A DNA stretch of 64,000 bases. Source: Vibrio sp. NTOU-M3. GTDB taxonomy: Bacteria; Pseudomonadota; Gammaproteobacteria; Enterobacterales; Vibrionaceae. The notes beneath the pieces are model-generated. The model did not search any database. It worked only from the letters and a program-made list of their open reading frames with translations, and was not told the DNA's origin. The DNA is taken from contig NZ_CP162100.1 of the NCBI RefSeq assembly GCF_040869035.1, positions 3,162,001 to 3,226,000 on the forward strand, written 5' to 3'. Each line of letters begins with the position of its first letter. Position 1 is the stretch's first letter. The translations under genes and the position numbers were made by a program. Shown here piece by piece: positions 16,711 through 31,695 of the stretch.

Positions 16711-17823
16711 TTAACCAGAATACGCTGAGTGCCAATCTCGCCATACAGGGTCAAATCCTTTGGCTCGAATCATATCTTCTACAGAACCCGCGCTTCGCTC
16801 ATCGCTGATCTCAAACTGTTCGAGTTCAACATCATCCATCGCATAACCCCCCGGCTGAGTTTTCGATGCGGCTGACATGGTAGTAATACCTAAAGGCATG
16901 ACATTGTCTCTGAACTTTGGTGACTCACGGGTCGATAATGACAACTCTACTTCAGGGTTGAATAAGCGATAAGCACAAATCAGCTGAACAAGCTGCTTGT
17001 CTGTCATTACCGATTTCGGCTGGAGTGCACCTTCACAGGGGCGTAAACGTGGGAATGAAATTGAATAACGAGTCTGCCAATACGTGCGCTCTAGATAGTC
17101 CAAGTGCGCTGCCACATAAAAACAATCTGTTCGCCACTCTTCCAACCCTATCAATGCGCCAATACCGATCTTATCGATGCCCGCCTTTGCAAGACGGTCT
17201 GGTGTATCCAATCGGTATTCGAAATCCATTTTATTGCCACGCAAATGGTGCTCAGCATAAGTCGATGGATGATACGTTTCTTGATAGACCATCACCGCAT
17301 CCAAACCCAATGTCTTGAGCTCTGCGTATTCGTCTTGATCTAGCGGCTGCACTTCCATCGCTAAATAGTTAAAGCGTTGCTTAATCATCGGCACCATTTC
17401 GCGAAAGTATTTCATGCCTACTTTAGTTTCGTGTTCGCCAGTCACCAGCAATACGCTATCGAACTTCATACGTTTAATGGCTTCAACTTCTGCAGCCACT
17501 TCGTCCCTATTCAAAGTACGACGCTTGATTCTATTCTCCATTGAGAAGCCACAATAAGTACAAGCGTTGGCGCACAAGTTAGAAAGGTACAATGGAATAT
17601 AAAGCGACATGGTATTACCAAAACGCTTGCGCGTTGCCGAGTATGACAACTGCGCCATTTGCTCTAAGTACGCTTCAGCCGCTGGTGAAATTAGCGCTTT
17701 AAAATCTTCCAAATCACGCTTGGGTTTATTCAATGCTCGCTCAACATCTTGTGCCGTTTTCGCGTAGATCGACATCGAAATGTCATCCCAATTCAGCTGC
17801 TTAAATTGTTCAACGAAGCTCAT
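16711..17823 (-). CDS. thiH: 2-iminoacetate synthase ThiH
   Basis: A 370-residue radical-SAM enzyme that cleaves tyrosine to dehydroglycine (2-iminoacetate) and p-cresol, for thiazole synthesis. The [4Fe-4S] motif CxxxCxxC is in NLCANACTYCGFSMENRIKR (residues about 82-100). The C-terminal BATS domain is present (SLSTRESPKFRDNVMPLGITTMSAASKTQPGGY). It is the last gene of the thi operon, 34 bp after thiG. The start ATG at 17823 fits the E. coli protein. Confidence 0.95.
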   Translation of the reverse strand: MSFVEQFKQLNWDDISMSIYAKTAQDVERALNKPKRDLEDFKALISPAAEAYLEQMAQLSYSATRKRFGNTMSLYIPLYLSNLCANACTYCGFSMENRIKRRTLNRDEVAAEVEAIKRMKFDSVLLVTGEHETKVGMKYFREMVPMIKQRFNYLAMEVQPLDQDEYAELKTLGLDAVMVYQETYHPSTYAEHHLRGNKMDFEYRLDTPDRLAKAGIDKIGIGALIGLEEWRTDCFYVAAHLDYLERTYWQTRYSISFPRLRPCEGALQPKSVMTDKQLVQLICAYRLFNPEVELSLSTRESPKFRDNVMPLGITTMSAASKTQPGGYAMDDVELEQFEISDERSAGSVEDMIRAKGFDPVWRDWHSAYSG

Positions 17824-17857
17824 GTTTTCCTCGCTTAATAGCTAAACCAATCTAGGA

Positions 17858-18625
17858 CTAAAGCTCATCTAGGAATGACGTCAGTGGACTCGACGCAACC
17901 GCATGAGAAACCTTACCAGCAAGTCCGGCTTCATAAGCCATACGTCCCGACTCTACCGCCAACTTAAATGCCTTCGCCATCGCAACGGGATCGCTCGAAG
18001 CTGCAATCGCGGTATTAACAAGCACGGCATCCGCGCCCATTTCCATCGCACGCGCGGCATGTGAAGGTGCGCCGATACCCGCATCAACAACCACAGGAAC
18101 ATTTGCTTGGTCGATGATGATCTCTAAGAAGTCGTGAGAAACTATCCCTTTATTAGAACCGATCGGCGCACCTAATGGCATGACTGCAGCACAACCCACT
18201 TCTTCCAATCTTTTACACAGGACCGGGTCAGCATGACAATAAGGAAGGACAATGAAGCCTTCACGAACCAGTTGCTCAGCGGCTGCAAGTGTCTCAATTG
18301 GGTCGGGCATCAAGTACTTCGGGTCTGGATGAATTTCCAGTTTTAGCCAGTTAGTACCCAACGCTTCTCGCGCAAGTTGTGCAGCAAACACAGCATCTTT
18401 AGCACTCTTTGCACCCGAGGTGTTCGGTAGTAAGTTCACACCCGCTTGTACTAACGGCAACAAAATATCGTCTTGTTGGTCGTTCACATCCACACGCTTC
18501 AACGCCATGGTTGCAAGTTGAGATCCCGACACTTGAATCGCTTCTGCCATTAGTCGGCTGTTGGCAAACTTCCCTGTTCCCGTGAACAGTCTTGATTCGA
18601 ATTGTTTATCACCAATTTTAAGCAT
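17858..18625 (-). CDS. thiG: Thiazole synthase ThiG
   Basis: A 255-residue TIM-barrel enzyme that joins 1-deoxy-xylulose 5-phosphate, dehydroglycine and ThiS-thiocarboxylate sulphur into the thiazole phosphate moiety. Family features are TNSA-like [67 protein letters not shown], and the phosphate-binding [29 protein letters not shown]. The Schiff-base Lys is in WLKLE. The gene begins 5 bp after thiS. Confidence 0.96.
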   Translation of the reverse strand: MLKIGDKQFESRLFTGTGKFANSRLMAEAIQVSGSQLATMALKRVDVNDQQDDILLPLVQAGVNLLPNTSGAKSAKDAVFAAQLAREALGTNWLKLEIHPDPKYLMPDPIETLAAAEQLVREGFIVLPYCHADPVLCKRLEEVGCAAVMPLGAPIGSNKGIVSHDFLEIIIDQANVPVVVDAGIGAPSHAARAMEMGADAVLVNTAIAASSDPVAMAKAFKLAVESGRMAYEAGLAGKVSHAVASSPLTSFLDEL

Positions 18626-18630
18626 CGACT

Positions 18631-18885
18631 TTAACCCCCTGCGATCGCTTGAAATAAAGAGATGCTATCTCCCTGTGAAAGAACTGTGCTAGCCCACTCA
18701 CTGCGCGGCACAACATTGTTATTAATTGCAAAAACACAGCCCATTTCAGGCAGCGTAAATTGACTAATGATTTGCTGTAGATTCGACTTACTGGCGACTT
18801 GATGTGACTGGTCATTGATGACAATAGTGATCATATCTAAGTCAGCAGCGGTCATTTGTGTCGCTTGTTGTTCTGATAACGTCAT
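18631..18885 (-). CDS. thiS: Sulphur carrier protein ThiS
   Basis: An 84-residue ubiquitin-like carrier ending in the required Gly-Gly (SLFQAIAGG). ThiF adenylates that terminus, which then carries the sulphur to ThiG. Usual ThiS is about 66 residues; this one has an N-terminal extension of about 18 residues before MITIVINDQ. The ATG at 18885 has AAGAGAG eight bases upstream, whereas the internal ATG at 18834 has no Shine-Dalgarno, so the extension is probably real. Confidence 0.92.
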   Translation of the reverse strand: MTLSEQQATQMTAADLDMITIVINDQSHQVASKSNLQQIISQFTLPEMGCVFAINNNVVPRSEWASTVLSQGDSISLFQAIAGG

Positions 18886-18923
18886 TGCTTCCAACTCTCT
18901 TAATTCTGTCCATTACTCGTAAA

Positions 18924-19697
18924 CTAAATCTGAGCACACACTTGGCACTGTTTGTCTTTGCTTATCGCCATGGTTTGCCATTGCATTTTCAATCCATCAA
19001 ACAGATGTAACTTAGCAGTCTCAACATGAAACTTTCCCGTCGCCAGTTTTTGAATTGCCGCTATCGCTTGGTAGTTGCCAAGTGTGCCCACCACCGGACC
19101 GACGACACCGCTGTCACTGCACTTTTGCGTTTGCGGTAATTCGTCGAACGGATACAAACAGCGGTAACAGGCTTTACTCTCTGCTTCTTGTTCAATCTGC
19201 GTTTGATAATCAAAGACAGCGAATTGCCCTTGCCAACCAATTGCCGCCGCCGAGATGAGCGGCGTGTTTTGCTCGAAACAAACTTGGTTAATGAGCTGGC
19301 GCGTCGGCATGTTATCGGTGCAGTCGAGCACCACATCCGCTAGCATCACTTCAAGCTGCAGCTGTGCTTTGTCTAATCGCTTATTGAGGGCGCGAACTTG
19401 AACCATAGAATTGAGTTCTGTCAGTTGCTTTACAGTCGCTTTTGTTTTCGCAACGTGGATGTCTTGCTCACGATAAATGATCTGACGTTGTAGGTTACTG
19501 CTATCAACTTCATCGTCATCGACCACAACCAATTTACCAACACCCGCTGATGCCAAGTACAAACTCGCAGCACTTCCTAACCCACCACAACCGATGATCA
19601 GCACATGCGATTTACTCAATCGCTCTTGCCCAACTTCGGCAATTTCTGGCAGAGCGACTTGACGTTGATAGCGAAGGAACTGCTTATCCGTGAGCAT
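18924..19697 (-). CDS. thiF: ThiS adenylyltransferase ThiF
   Basis: A 257-residue E1-like enzyme that adenylates the C-terminus of ThiS. The nucleotide-binding motif [30 protein letters not shown] is followed by [22 protein letters not shown], and zinc ligands in CYRCLYP and near the C-terminus (CQVC) are also present. The ATG at 19697 has AGAGG just upstream and overlaps the end of thiE by 14 bp, indicating coupled translation; the frame extends to 19727 without a good start. Confidence 0.94.
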   Translation of the reverse strand: MLTDKQFLRYQRQVALPEIAEVGQERLSKSHVLIIGCGGLGSAASLYLASAGVGKLVVVDDDEVDSSNLQRQIIYREQDIHVAKTKATVKQLTELNSMVQVRALNKRLDKAQLQLEVMLADVVLDCTDNMPTRQLINQVCFEQNTPLISAAAIGWQGQFAVFDYQTQIEQEAESKACYRCLYPFDELPQTQKCSDSGVVGPVVGTLGNYQAIAAIQKLATGKFHVETAKLHLFDGLKMQWQTMAISKDKQCQVCAQI

Positions 19698-21098
19698 GCT
19701 CGCCTCTCTTGCTATACGCCAACTCACTATTCTGCTCAGTAAACGTTAGTTGTCTTTCCTTCATCAGTTGTGCAAAAAACTCGATAACGGACTGAGGTGA
19801 TTCTGCCAACGTAATAGCACGCACAACCGCCAAACTAGAAACACCCGTTTGCCAAACTTGGTCTGCATTAGATTGATCAATGCCACCAATTGCGACCGTC
19901 GGAAAGCCAAGCACACAGTCACTACCTGCTTTGTCTTTTGCAGGTCTGAAAGCAGCCTCTTTATTTGTATAAGGAATGCTATCAATCAGCTTTTGATACA
20001 GAGCCAAGCGCACCAAACCTTGTGGTTTCGATGGCATCTGTTTTGTGGTGGTTGGGAAAATATGCCCTAGTGCGATGTAGCTAGGATGAATTTGTACGAT
20101 GCGCAGTAGTTCGTAATAACCATGCGTAGAAAGACCAAGACGAATGCCGGCTTTAGTTATCTGAGCCAAATTCGATTCTTCTATGTCTTCTTGTCCTAGG
20201 TGAACACCATAAGCGCCATGCTTGATTGCCAACTGCCAATAGTCATTGATGAACACTTGTGCTTGATACTGACGACCTAGCTCAATTGCTCGAATGATCT
20301 GTTGTTCTAAATCGGCTTGTTGTGGGTTCTTGATTCGCAGTTGAATAGTGTTGATGCCTAGTGACAGTAAACGCTCAATCCAAGCAACATCATCAACGAC
20401 TGGGTAGAGCCCAAGACTTTGCTTGGTTAGAGTTGGAAAGCTAACGCACTCCCCTTGTGCAGACCAACCAACTTGAATACCGAGTCGGTTATCCTCCAGT
20501 ACAGGTGTGGGGAAATCATCAAATTGGTCAGCCCACTGAGTAGATCTTCCCTCGTCAAGGTTGTCATTCAACAGTGTTTCACGTGAAACATTCGCTTGTT
20601 GAGTTAGCATTCCTCGAGCAAGTGTTAACGCATCTTCGATAGGAAAATCGAGTACTGTCAGCGTTACAATCCAAGCAAGGTGATGTTCGGGATCGAACAT
20701 TGCGTTGAGTTTGGACTTAACAGAGAGCGCTCTCACTTCGTCGTTAATTGGGTGACGCCAGATATCAAGCTGAAGCACTTTCTCCTTTTCATCGGATACC
20801 TGCGTATCAGCAATGCCAATATAAATCGCTTCCGACGGTTGCTTAGCACACGCTTCTACCGATAAAGCAGAGCGGTAATAGAGCACAAATGAACTCTCAT
20901 GCTCGGAGTCATAACCATCAATAAGATCTGTCATTATGCGTGTGGTCTGTTGGTCGCGAACAAGCTGAATAGATTGAGTTGGGCTCACACCCAACTCAAT
21001 GTCTTCGATGCTAAAACCCTGTTCTTTCGCCAACAACAAACATTGCTGAACTAAACCTGTCAGTTCAATCAATGATGACGGAATAAGGATTTTGCTCA

Positions 21099-21099
<1 letters not shown>
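19684..21099 (-). CDS. thiE: Thiamine phosphate synthase ThiE with N-terminal extension
   Basis: A 471-residue protein. The C-terminal half (about 229-446) is ThiE, which joins HMP-PP and thiazole phosphate: [66 protein letters not shown]. About 27 unusual residues are inserted near 376-402. The first 205 residues are extra; their end ([11 protein letters not shown]..., then [12 protein letters not shown]) recalls the C-terminus of the HMP-P kinase ThiD, but no kinase motif is visible. The start overlaps the thiC stop (TAATG). A perfect parS lies in the gene. Confidence 0.9.
20575..20590. promoter_or_regulatory. parS: parS centromere site (perfect), inside thiE
   Basis: TGTTTCACGTGAAACA, identical to the site at 16666, is embedded in thiE codons for about residues 170-175 (NVSRET). 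It lies 34 kb from oriC. The exact 16-bp match within a coding sequence makes chance unlikely. Confidence 0.93.
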
Positions 21100-23054
<1,955 letters not shown>

Positions 23055-23183
23055 TTATGTATTTATGGATAAAAATGCTTGGCGGATAGATGCGACAAGA
23101 GGTATCAAAAATAGCTTTAGTTAACTAAACCAAACTGTTTTGATCATAGATAGAACACAGGTAGATGAGCAGTGTTCCCTTCT

Positions 23184-23265
23184 CTTGTTCCCTTCGCAGA
23201 TATTAATCTGATCAGGTTCAACGGATCCCGAATTAACGGTCTCAGCCTTATGGCACTCCGACAAG
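23184..23265 (-). ncRNA. TPP riboswitch (THI element) of the thi operon
   Basis: On the minus strand the conserved core runs GGAGTGCCATAAGGCTGAGA, then GAACCTGATCAGATTAATAT, then CTGCGAAGGGAA. A five-base P1 closes it (CTTGT at 23265-23261 with ACAAG at 23188-23184). These are the signature bases of the thiamine pyrophosphate aptamer. It ends about 145 bases before thiC. The off-state structure was not resolved by eye; in enteric thiC leaders, binding lowers translation and transcription. Confidence 0.95.
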
Positions 23266-23275
23266 TTAGTTTGAA

Positions 23276-23304
23276 AGTATAGAGGTGTTGCAGCTCTACA
23301 ACAA
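23276..23304 (-). promoter_or_regulatory. Sigma-70 promoter of the thi operon
   Basis: The minus strand has TTGTTG (23304-23299), a 17-bp spacer and TATACT (23281-23276). Initiation would fall right at the 5' edge of the TPP aptamer. Confidence 0.6.
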
Positions 23305-23329
23305 GTACTTAACAGAATAATTAAGTCTC

Positions 23330-23356
23330 ATAAAAAAAGCCGCTCCATAGCGGCTT
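23330..23356 (-). terminator. Terminator of the CLC gene
   Basis: An 8-bp GC-rich stem AAGCCGCT/AGCGGCTT (23337-23344 with 23349-23356) is followed on the minus strand by seven T. It insulates the thi promoter from the upstream gene. Confidence 0.9.
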
Positions 23357-23360
23357 CTTT

Positions 23361-24731
23361 TTACTTTGAAAACTTCTTCACCATTGCTTTTAATAACGAA
23401 GAGTGTGTTTCTCTAAGCTCTCCGAGCTTCCCTGAATGATGAGGTTGGCCACCTAAATCGAACAACTTAGGAACTGCTATACGTTGTGAAGAGTAAATTC
23501 CTGTATGGCCGCTAAAGTAATAAGCGGTATAACAAGCTATCGCAAAATACAACATATGGTCAGCTCCAAATAATTCAATACCCATAATCGTGCAAGCTAA
23601 AGGAGTATTGGTGGCAGCAGCAAATACAGCAAGAAAACCTAACGCAGCAAACAAATCAACAGGAGCACCCATAACCCACGCGAGAGTATTCCCCAATGTT
23701 GCACCAACAAAAAATAGAGGTGTTACTTCACCACCTTTAAATCCGGCAGATAACGTAATAGCTGTCAGTAATAATTTTGCAAGCCAGCTATACCACTCTG
23801 CGCCACCTTCTTGGAAAGCACTTAATATGCTAACTCCCCCTTCCTGATTAGAGTAAACGCCAAGCCCAATGTAATCGTAATTACCAGTGATCTTAACGAT
23901 AGCAACAACTATTAAGCCTCCGGTAACAACAATCAAGTATGGGTTCTTTAGTGTTGCTTTAAAGATATCTTTGAACGCATGAGTCAGTTCACCAAATAGA
24001 TAACCAGCTAAACCAAAAGCAATTGAAGCGAGTAGGATTTTTGCACAAAGCCATAAATCTATCTTAACCGCATGCTGCAACACCGTTATATTTTCAAGAA
24101 AGTCGATACGATAATGAGTGTGATGTGCACCCAATGATGAACAAACAAAATCCGCTAGTATCGCCGCAAAAAGTGCAGGAACAATAGCGTCATAACGAAG
24201 GCGACCAATCGCTATAACTTCTAAGGCAAAGATGGCTCCAGTTAAAGGGGTTCCAAATACCGCTCCAAAACCAGCAGCAACACCTGCAATCAAAATAAGA
24301 CGGGTATCTGCCTTATTTAACTTAAAGAAACGCGCTAAAGCGTGCGTAGCGGCTCCCCCAATTTGTACTGCAGTCCCTTCTCGACCAGCAGAACCACCAA
24401 ACAAATGAGTAATCACAGTAGTTAGCAGAACTAATGGCCCCATACGGGTAGGAATACCAGCACCTGGCTCGTGAATTTCATCCATAATGAGATTATTGCC
24501 ACCCTCGGAATTCTTACCGAGGTTTCGATAACAATAAACAATAACCACACCGGCTAATGGTAAGAAGTAGATCAACCACATATTGCCGTTACGAACATCT
24601 GTCGCATAACTTAATAGCCAGAGAAAAAAGGCATTGAGAGCCCCAACAATGATTGCAACAGGAGTGATTAATGCAGTCCAACGTAGGATCTGGAGAAAAA
24701 TTTTGGGATTAGCACTTAATGGATGAGACAT
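23361..24731 (-). CDS. CLC-family F-/H+ antiporter (fluoride exporter, CLC-F type)
   Basis: A 456-residue polytopic inner-membrane protein of the CLC family. Signatures are [25 protein letters not shown] and [23 protein letters not shown] (rather than GREGP) and GGEVTP are features I associate with the fluoride-specific CLC-F clade, as opposed to chloride/proton exchangers. The gating Glu is in GREG. A fluoride riboswitch in the 5' leader independently supports fluoride export. The ATG at 24731 is preferred; a TTG two codons earlier is possible. It has its own promoter and terminator and stands between the thi and rrn operons. Confidence 0.88.
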   Translation of the reverse strand: MSHPLSANPKIFLQILRWTALITPVAIIVGALNAFFLWLLSYATDVRNGNMWLIYFLPLAGVVIVYCYRNLGKNSEGGNNLIMDEIHEPGAGIPTRMGPLVLLTTVITHLFGGSAGREGTAVQIGGAATHALARFFKLNKADTRLILIAGVAAGFGAVFGTPLTGAIFALEVIAIGRLRYDAIVPALFAAILADFVCSSLGAHHTHYRIDFLENITVLQHAVKIDLWLCAKILLASIAFGLAGYLFGELTHAFKDIFKATLKNPYLIVVTGGLIVVAIVKITGNYDYIGLGVYSNQEGGVSILSAFQEGGAEWYSWLAKLLLTAITLSAGFKGGEVTPLFFVGATLGNTLAWVMGAPVDLFAALGFLAVFAAATNTPLACTIMGIELFGADHMLYFAIACYTAYYFSGHTGIYSSQRIAVPKLFDLGGQPHHSGKLGELRETHSSLLKAMVKKFSK

Positions 24732-24814
24732 ACTCAACTATCTTAATTTAAGGGGAAAAATCAGGATAGTCACAATGATAGACAATTTCGCCCCACCATA
24801 GATAGATCTACCCT

Positions 24815-24873
24815 ACTACAGCAGGAGTCATTATCTCTTTCGAGCGGTTAAAGGTGGAACTCCATCACCCACT
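24815..24873 (-). ncRNA. Fluoride riboswitch (crcB motif) of the CLC gene
   Basis: The minus strand reads GGGTGATGGAGTTCCACC, then TTTAACCGCTCGAAAGAG, then ATAATGACTCCTGCTG. This fits the crcB-motif consensus: GGTG/CACC closes P1, the GGAGT loop can pair with the downstream ACTCC (the fluoride-site pseudoknot), and AACCGCT precedes a GAAA-capped helix. It starts about 15-20 bases after the likely transcription start and lies 84 bases before the gene. A small hairpin (ACTAAC/GTTAGT, 24871-24890) precedes it. The expression platform was not resolved. Confidence 0.9.
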
Positions 24874-24896
24874 AACATCATCAAGTTAGTGTGGCC

Positions 24897-24925
24897 ATGC
24901 TACTCTTGTTAGAAAAATATCTCAA
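24897..24925 (-). promoter_or_regulatory. Likely sigma-70 promoter of the fluoride-exporter gene
   Basis: The minus strand has TTGAGA (24925-24920), a 17-bp spacer and TAGCAT (24902-24897). Transcription would begin just before the fluoride aptamer. Confidence 0.55.
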
Positions 24926-25035
24926 TAATTGTTTTGAAAACCTTAAGATAATGCCGTTATAACTATACATCTTTGCAAAAGTTACATATGTCACTTTTGT
25001 ATATTTTTAAGGTTATTCTGAAGCCTTTATTATTC

Positions 25036-25072
25036 AAAAAGAAAAAGGCGCTAGTCTTTCGACTAGCGCCTT
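25036..25072 (-). terminator. Final terminator of the rRNA/tRNA operon
   Basis: A perfect 12-bp stem (25045-25056 with 25061-25072, TTTC loop) just beyond tRNA-Trp is followed on the minus strand by a T-rich run. Confidence 0.92.
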
Positions 25073-25076
25073 AAGA

Positions 25077-25153
<77 letters not shown>

Positions 25154-25176
25154 AAACTTTTTCTTTTAGATTCGAA

Positions 25177-25202
25177 AAGACCTCGCTAAAAAGCGAGGTC
25201 TT
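25177..25202 (-). terminator. Hairpin between tRNA-Asp and tRNA-Trp
   Basis: A perfect 11-bp stem AAGACCTCGCT/AGCGAGGTCTT (25177-25187 with 25192-25202, A4 loop) has only TTTTCG after it on the minus strand. It may be a leaky terminator or a processing site that sets tRNA-Trp output. Confidence 0.65.
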
Positions 25203-25211
25203 AAAATAAAG

Positions 25212-25288
25212 TGGCGGAGCGGACGGGACTCGAACCCGCGACCCCCGGCGTGACAGGCCGGTATTCTAACCAACTGAACTACCGCTCC
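25212..25288 (-). tRNA. tRNA-Asp (GTC)
   Basis: A 77-nt cloverleaf with acceptor GGAGCGG, anticodon GTC in CTGTCAC, GGTTCGAGTCC T-arm and encoded CCA. It lies 67 bp after 5S rRNA. Confidence 0.96.
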
Positions 25289-25321
25289 GCACTGGTTAGA
25301 CCTAAAGTCTAAGTTTTTGTC

Positions 25322-25344
25322 TTCACTTTTTCATAAAAAGTGAA
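25322..25344 (-). terminator. AT-rich hairpin after 5S rRNA
   Basis: A perfect 10-bp stem TTCACTTTTT/AAAAAGTGAA (25322-25331 with 25335-25344, 3-base loop) lies between 5S and tRNA-Asp. On the minus strand its second arm is followed by GACAAAAAC, with no T run, so a processing role is as likely as termination. Confidence 0.5.
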
Positions 25345-25355
25345 AATAAAATACA

Positions 25356-25475
25356 AGCCTGGCGATGTCCTACTCTCACATGGGGAAGCCCCACACTACC
25401 ATCGGCGCTAATTCGTTTCACTTCTGAGTTCGGAATGGAAATCAGGTGGGTCCAAATCGCTATGGTCGCCAAGCA
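25356..25475 (-). rRNA. rrf: 5S ribosomal RNA
   Basis: About 120 nt, minus strand TGCTTGGCGACC to ATCGCCAGGCT, whose ends pair. The conserved CCGAACTCAGAAGTGAAAC and GCGCCGATGGTAGTGTGGG are present. Ends are accurate to a few bases. Confidence 0.95.
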
Positions 25476-25563
25476 AAATTCTTTAATCTGGAAAGCTGTT
25501 TTTAAGTTCTTAACACATTCAATGTTCTTAATTCGAGTCCATCAAAACCCCTTGGGTGTTGTA

Positions 25564-28452
<2,889 letters not shown>

Positions 28453-28648
28453 ATACAACCCGAAGGAGTTTCGAATTGATGTTAAACAACCAAAGTTGTC
28501 TGCAATTTTTATACATGATGCAGACTCGATTTTGCCGGACTCAAATTCCAAGAACACTTGAATGTGTTATTTTGGTGTTTGTCATAAAGACAAACATTGA
28601 GAACTTTACAATCAACAATAATTTGTTGATTTGTCAGCTTTCCAAATT

Positions 28649-28659
28649 GTTAAAGAGCT
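28649..28659 (-). promoter_or_regulatory. boxA antitermination element ahead of 23S
   Basis: The minus strand reads GCTCTTTAACA, the core of the rrn boxA, in the spacer about 200 nt before 23S. NusB/S10 binding here keeps polymerase resistant to Rho. Confidence 0.8.
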
Positions 28660-28711
28660 ATGTTTTCTGATGAAAACCATTTTTAAACACACTCGTAAGA
28701 ATGCTTAAAGA

Positions 28712-28787
28712 TGGTGGGCGATACCGGGCTCGAACCAGTGACCCCCTGCTTGTAAGGCAGGTGCTCTCCCAACTGAGCTAATCGCCC
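28712..28787 (-). tRNA. tRNA-Val (TAC)
   Basis: A 76-nt cloverleaf with acceptor GGGCGAT, anticodon TAC in CTTACAA, and encoded CCA. It is the fourth tRNA in the 16S-23S spacer. Confidence 0.95.
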
Positions 28788-28826
28788 ATATTAGTTTTAC
28801 TTCTTAATAGGAAGAAGTTTCACGAA

Positions 28827-28902
28827 TGGTGGAGCTAAGCAGGATCGAACTGCTGACCTCCTGCGTGCAAGGCAGGCGCTCTCCCAGCTGAGCTATAGCC
28901 CC
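28827..28902 (-). tRNA. tRNA-Ala (TGC)
   Basis: A 76-nt cloverleaf with acceptor GGGGCTA, anticodon TGC in CTTGCAC, and encoded CCA. It is the third spacer tRNA. Confidence 0.95.
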
Positions 28903-28914
28903 ATATCGAGAAAA

Positions 28915-28990
28915 TGGTGGGTCGTGCAGGATTCGAACCTGCGACCAATTGATTAAAAGTCAACTGCTCTACCAACTGAGCTAACGACCC
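28915..28990 (-). tRNA. tRNA-Lys (TTT)
   Basis: A 76-nt cloverleaf with acceptor GGGTCGT, anticodon TTT in ACTTTTAAT, and encoded CCA. It is the second spacer tRNA, only 2 bp after tRNA-Glu. Confidence 0.95.
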
Positions 28991-28992
28991 AA

Positions 28993-29068
28993 TGGTATCC
29001 CGTAGGGGAGTCGAACCCCTGTTACCGCCGTGAAAGGGCGGTGTCCTAGGCCTCTAGACGAACGGGAC
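28993..29068 (-). tRNA. tRNA-Glu (TTC)
   Basis: A 76-nt cloverleaf with acceptor GTCCCGT, anticodon TTC in CCTTTCAC, and encoded CCA. It is the first tRNA after 16S. Confidence 0.95.
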
Positions 29069-29118
29069 ACTAAGTCGAACATCTTGGGGGATGTTCCATC
29101 TCTTAAACTACATAAACC

Positions 29119-29131
29119 ATCAATCTGTGTG
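29119..29131 (-). other. 3' arm of the 16S processing stem
   Basis: On the transcript, CACACAGATTGAT here is an exact complement to ATCAATCTGTGTG in the leader (30858-30870). The two arms loop out 16S rRNA and form the RNase III stem. Confidence 0.75.
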
Positions 29132-29156
29132 AACACTCATCGCAATAATCATCGTA

Positions 29157-30708
<1,552 letters not shown>

Positions 30709-30857
30709 AAGATTTTGTCGGCTCAATGAATACTGAACATTACATAATGTAATGTTTGAATTGACTGTGCTGAATCTTTCGATTCAATGGTCACTTCGTT
30801 TCATTGAAACCTAATTTGAAGCCGAAGCTTCTAATTGGATTATCATCAACGAGTGCC

Positions 30858-30870
30858 CACACAGATTGAT
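30858..30870 (-). other. 5' arm of the 16S processing stem in the rrn leader
   Basis: ATCAATCTGTGTG on the transcript pairs over 13 bases with the arm at 29119-29131. The 450-bp stretch between 16S and hemG holds this arm, boxA and the promoter. Confidence 0.75.
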
Positions 30871-30880
30871 AGGTTTATAT

Positions 30881-30892
30881 TGTTAAAGAGCT
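30881..30892 (-). promoter_or_regulatory. boxA antitermination element of the rrn leader
   Basis: The minus strand reads AGCTCTTTAACA, the rrn boxA core, about 160 nt after the P1 start. Confidence 0.85.
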
Positions 30893-31051
30893 TTCCATTT
30901 GAGCCTCGCTCAAGTGGACGGCCATTTTAGCGAGATAAAGTTTAGTGTCAACCACTTTTTTCAAACTTTTTTCAAGCGTTTCCGCTTGGCTAATTGACCT
31001 GCTGGCTTGGCTTTCGTTTCTTTCGAAGCGTTGCCGTGTCAGCGAGGGGGC

Positions 31052-31079
31052 ATTATAGAGATCGAGATTATATTGGCAA
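31052..31079 (-). promoter_or_regulatory. rRNA operon P1 promoter
   Basis: The minus strand has TTGCCA (31079-31074), a 16-bp spacer and TATAAT (31057-31052). A GC-rich discriminator (GCCCCCTC) follows, as expected for stringent, initiating-NTP-sensitive rrn promoters. A-tract-rich sequence upstream looks like an UP element. Confidence 0.85.
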
Positions 31080-31158
31080 CCCTTTTTTCGAAAAAAAAGA
31101 CACTTTTCTATCGTTAGGACAGAAATTAAGCTAAAAGGATAAAAACTCGCTGTCATCT

Positions 31159-31686
31159 TCACCAATTTTTGAATTTTTCAGCAAATAGAGCCACTTTTTT
31201 CCAATTAGTGTATTCCACTTCTTTTGTTGTATCAGTCTCACCACCCGTCATAGTCATAATGAGGCGAATCATCATTTTATCGAACCAACGGTACCTTGGA
31301 TAATAAAGCGCCCCCGCAAAAACACCGATCATTTCTGGCTGCCACGGTGATTTTTTCAAAAATGTTTTAATGTAAACACTACCCTCTGGCGTATCTTTTC
31401 CTTGCTCTTCTTTTCTTGCCGTTAGATTGACACAAAAGAAAGCTACTTTTGCATGTTTTAACTGAGCCAGGTTCGAATGGATAAATTGATAGAGCTTTTT
31501 ATTAAGTTTGCCGTAACGAATGGAGGCCCCAATCATCACTTTGTCATACTGGTTAAAGTCAACATCAGTCACTTCATTCAAATTAACTATGTCACATTGA
31601 TAATCTGGTAGCTCTTTCTCTATATAAAGAAGGATTTTCTTAGTTTGTCCTTCATTGGTTGAATACAAAAACAAAGCCTTTGACAC
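31159..31686 (-). CDS. hemG: Menaquinone-dependent protoporphyrinogen IX oxidase
   Basis: A 175-residue flavodoxin-like enzyme that oxidises protoporphyrinogen IX to protoporphyrin IX for heme synthesis. The FMN phosphate loop YSTNEGQTKKIL is at residues 8-19. The second flavodoxin motif is VMIGASIRYGKLNKKLYQFI, and the long insert before GGETDTTKEVEYT is typical of HemG. It is 9 bp after trkH, and the hemG-rrn neighbourhood is as in E. coli. Confidence 0.94.
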   Translation of the reverse strand: MSKALFLYSTNEGQTKKILLYIEKELPDYQCDIVNLNEVTDVDFNQYDKVMIGASIRYGKLNKKLYQFIHSNLAQLKHAKVAFFCVNLTARKEEQGKDTPEGSVYIKTFLKKSPWQPEMIGVFAGALYYPRYRWFDKMMIRLIMTMTGGETDTTKEVEYTNWKKVALFAEKFKNW

Positions 31687-31695
31687 AATTTCCCC

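Noticed and set aside
23361..24731. Annotation of the CLC gene as a chloride channel (ClcA)
   Set aside because: The fluoride aptamer and the GREGT/GGEVTP motifs favour fluoride export.
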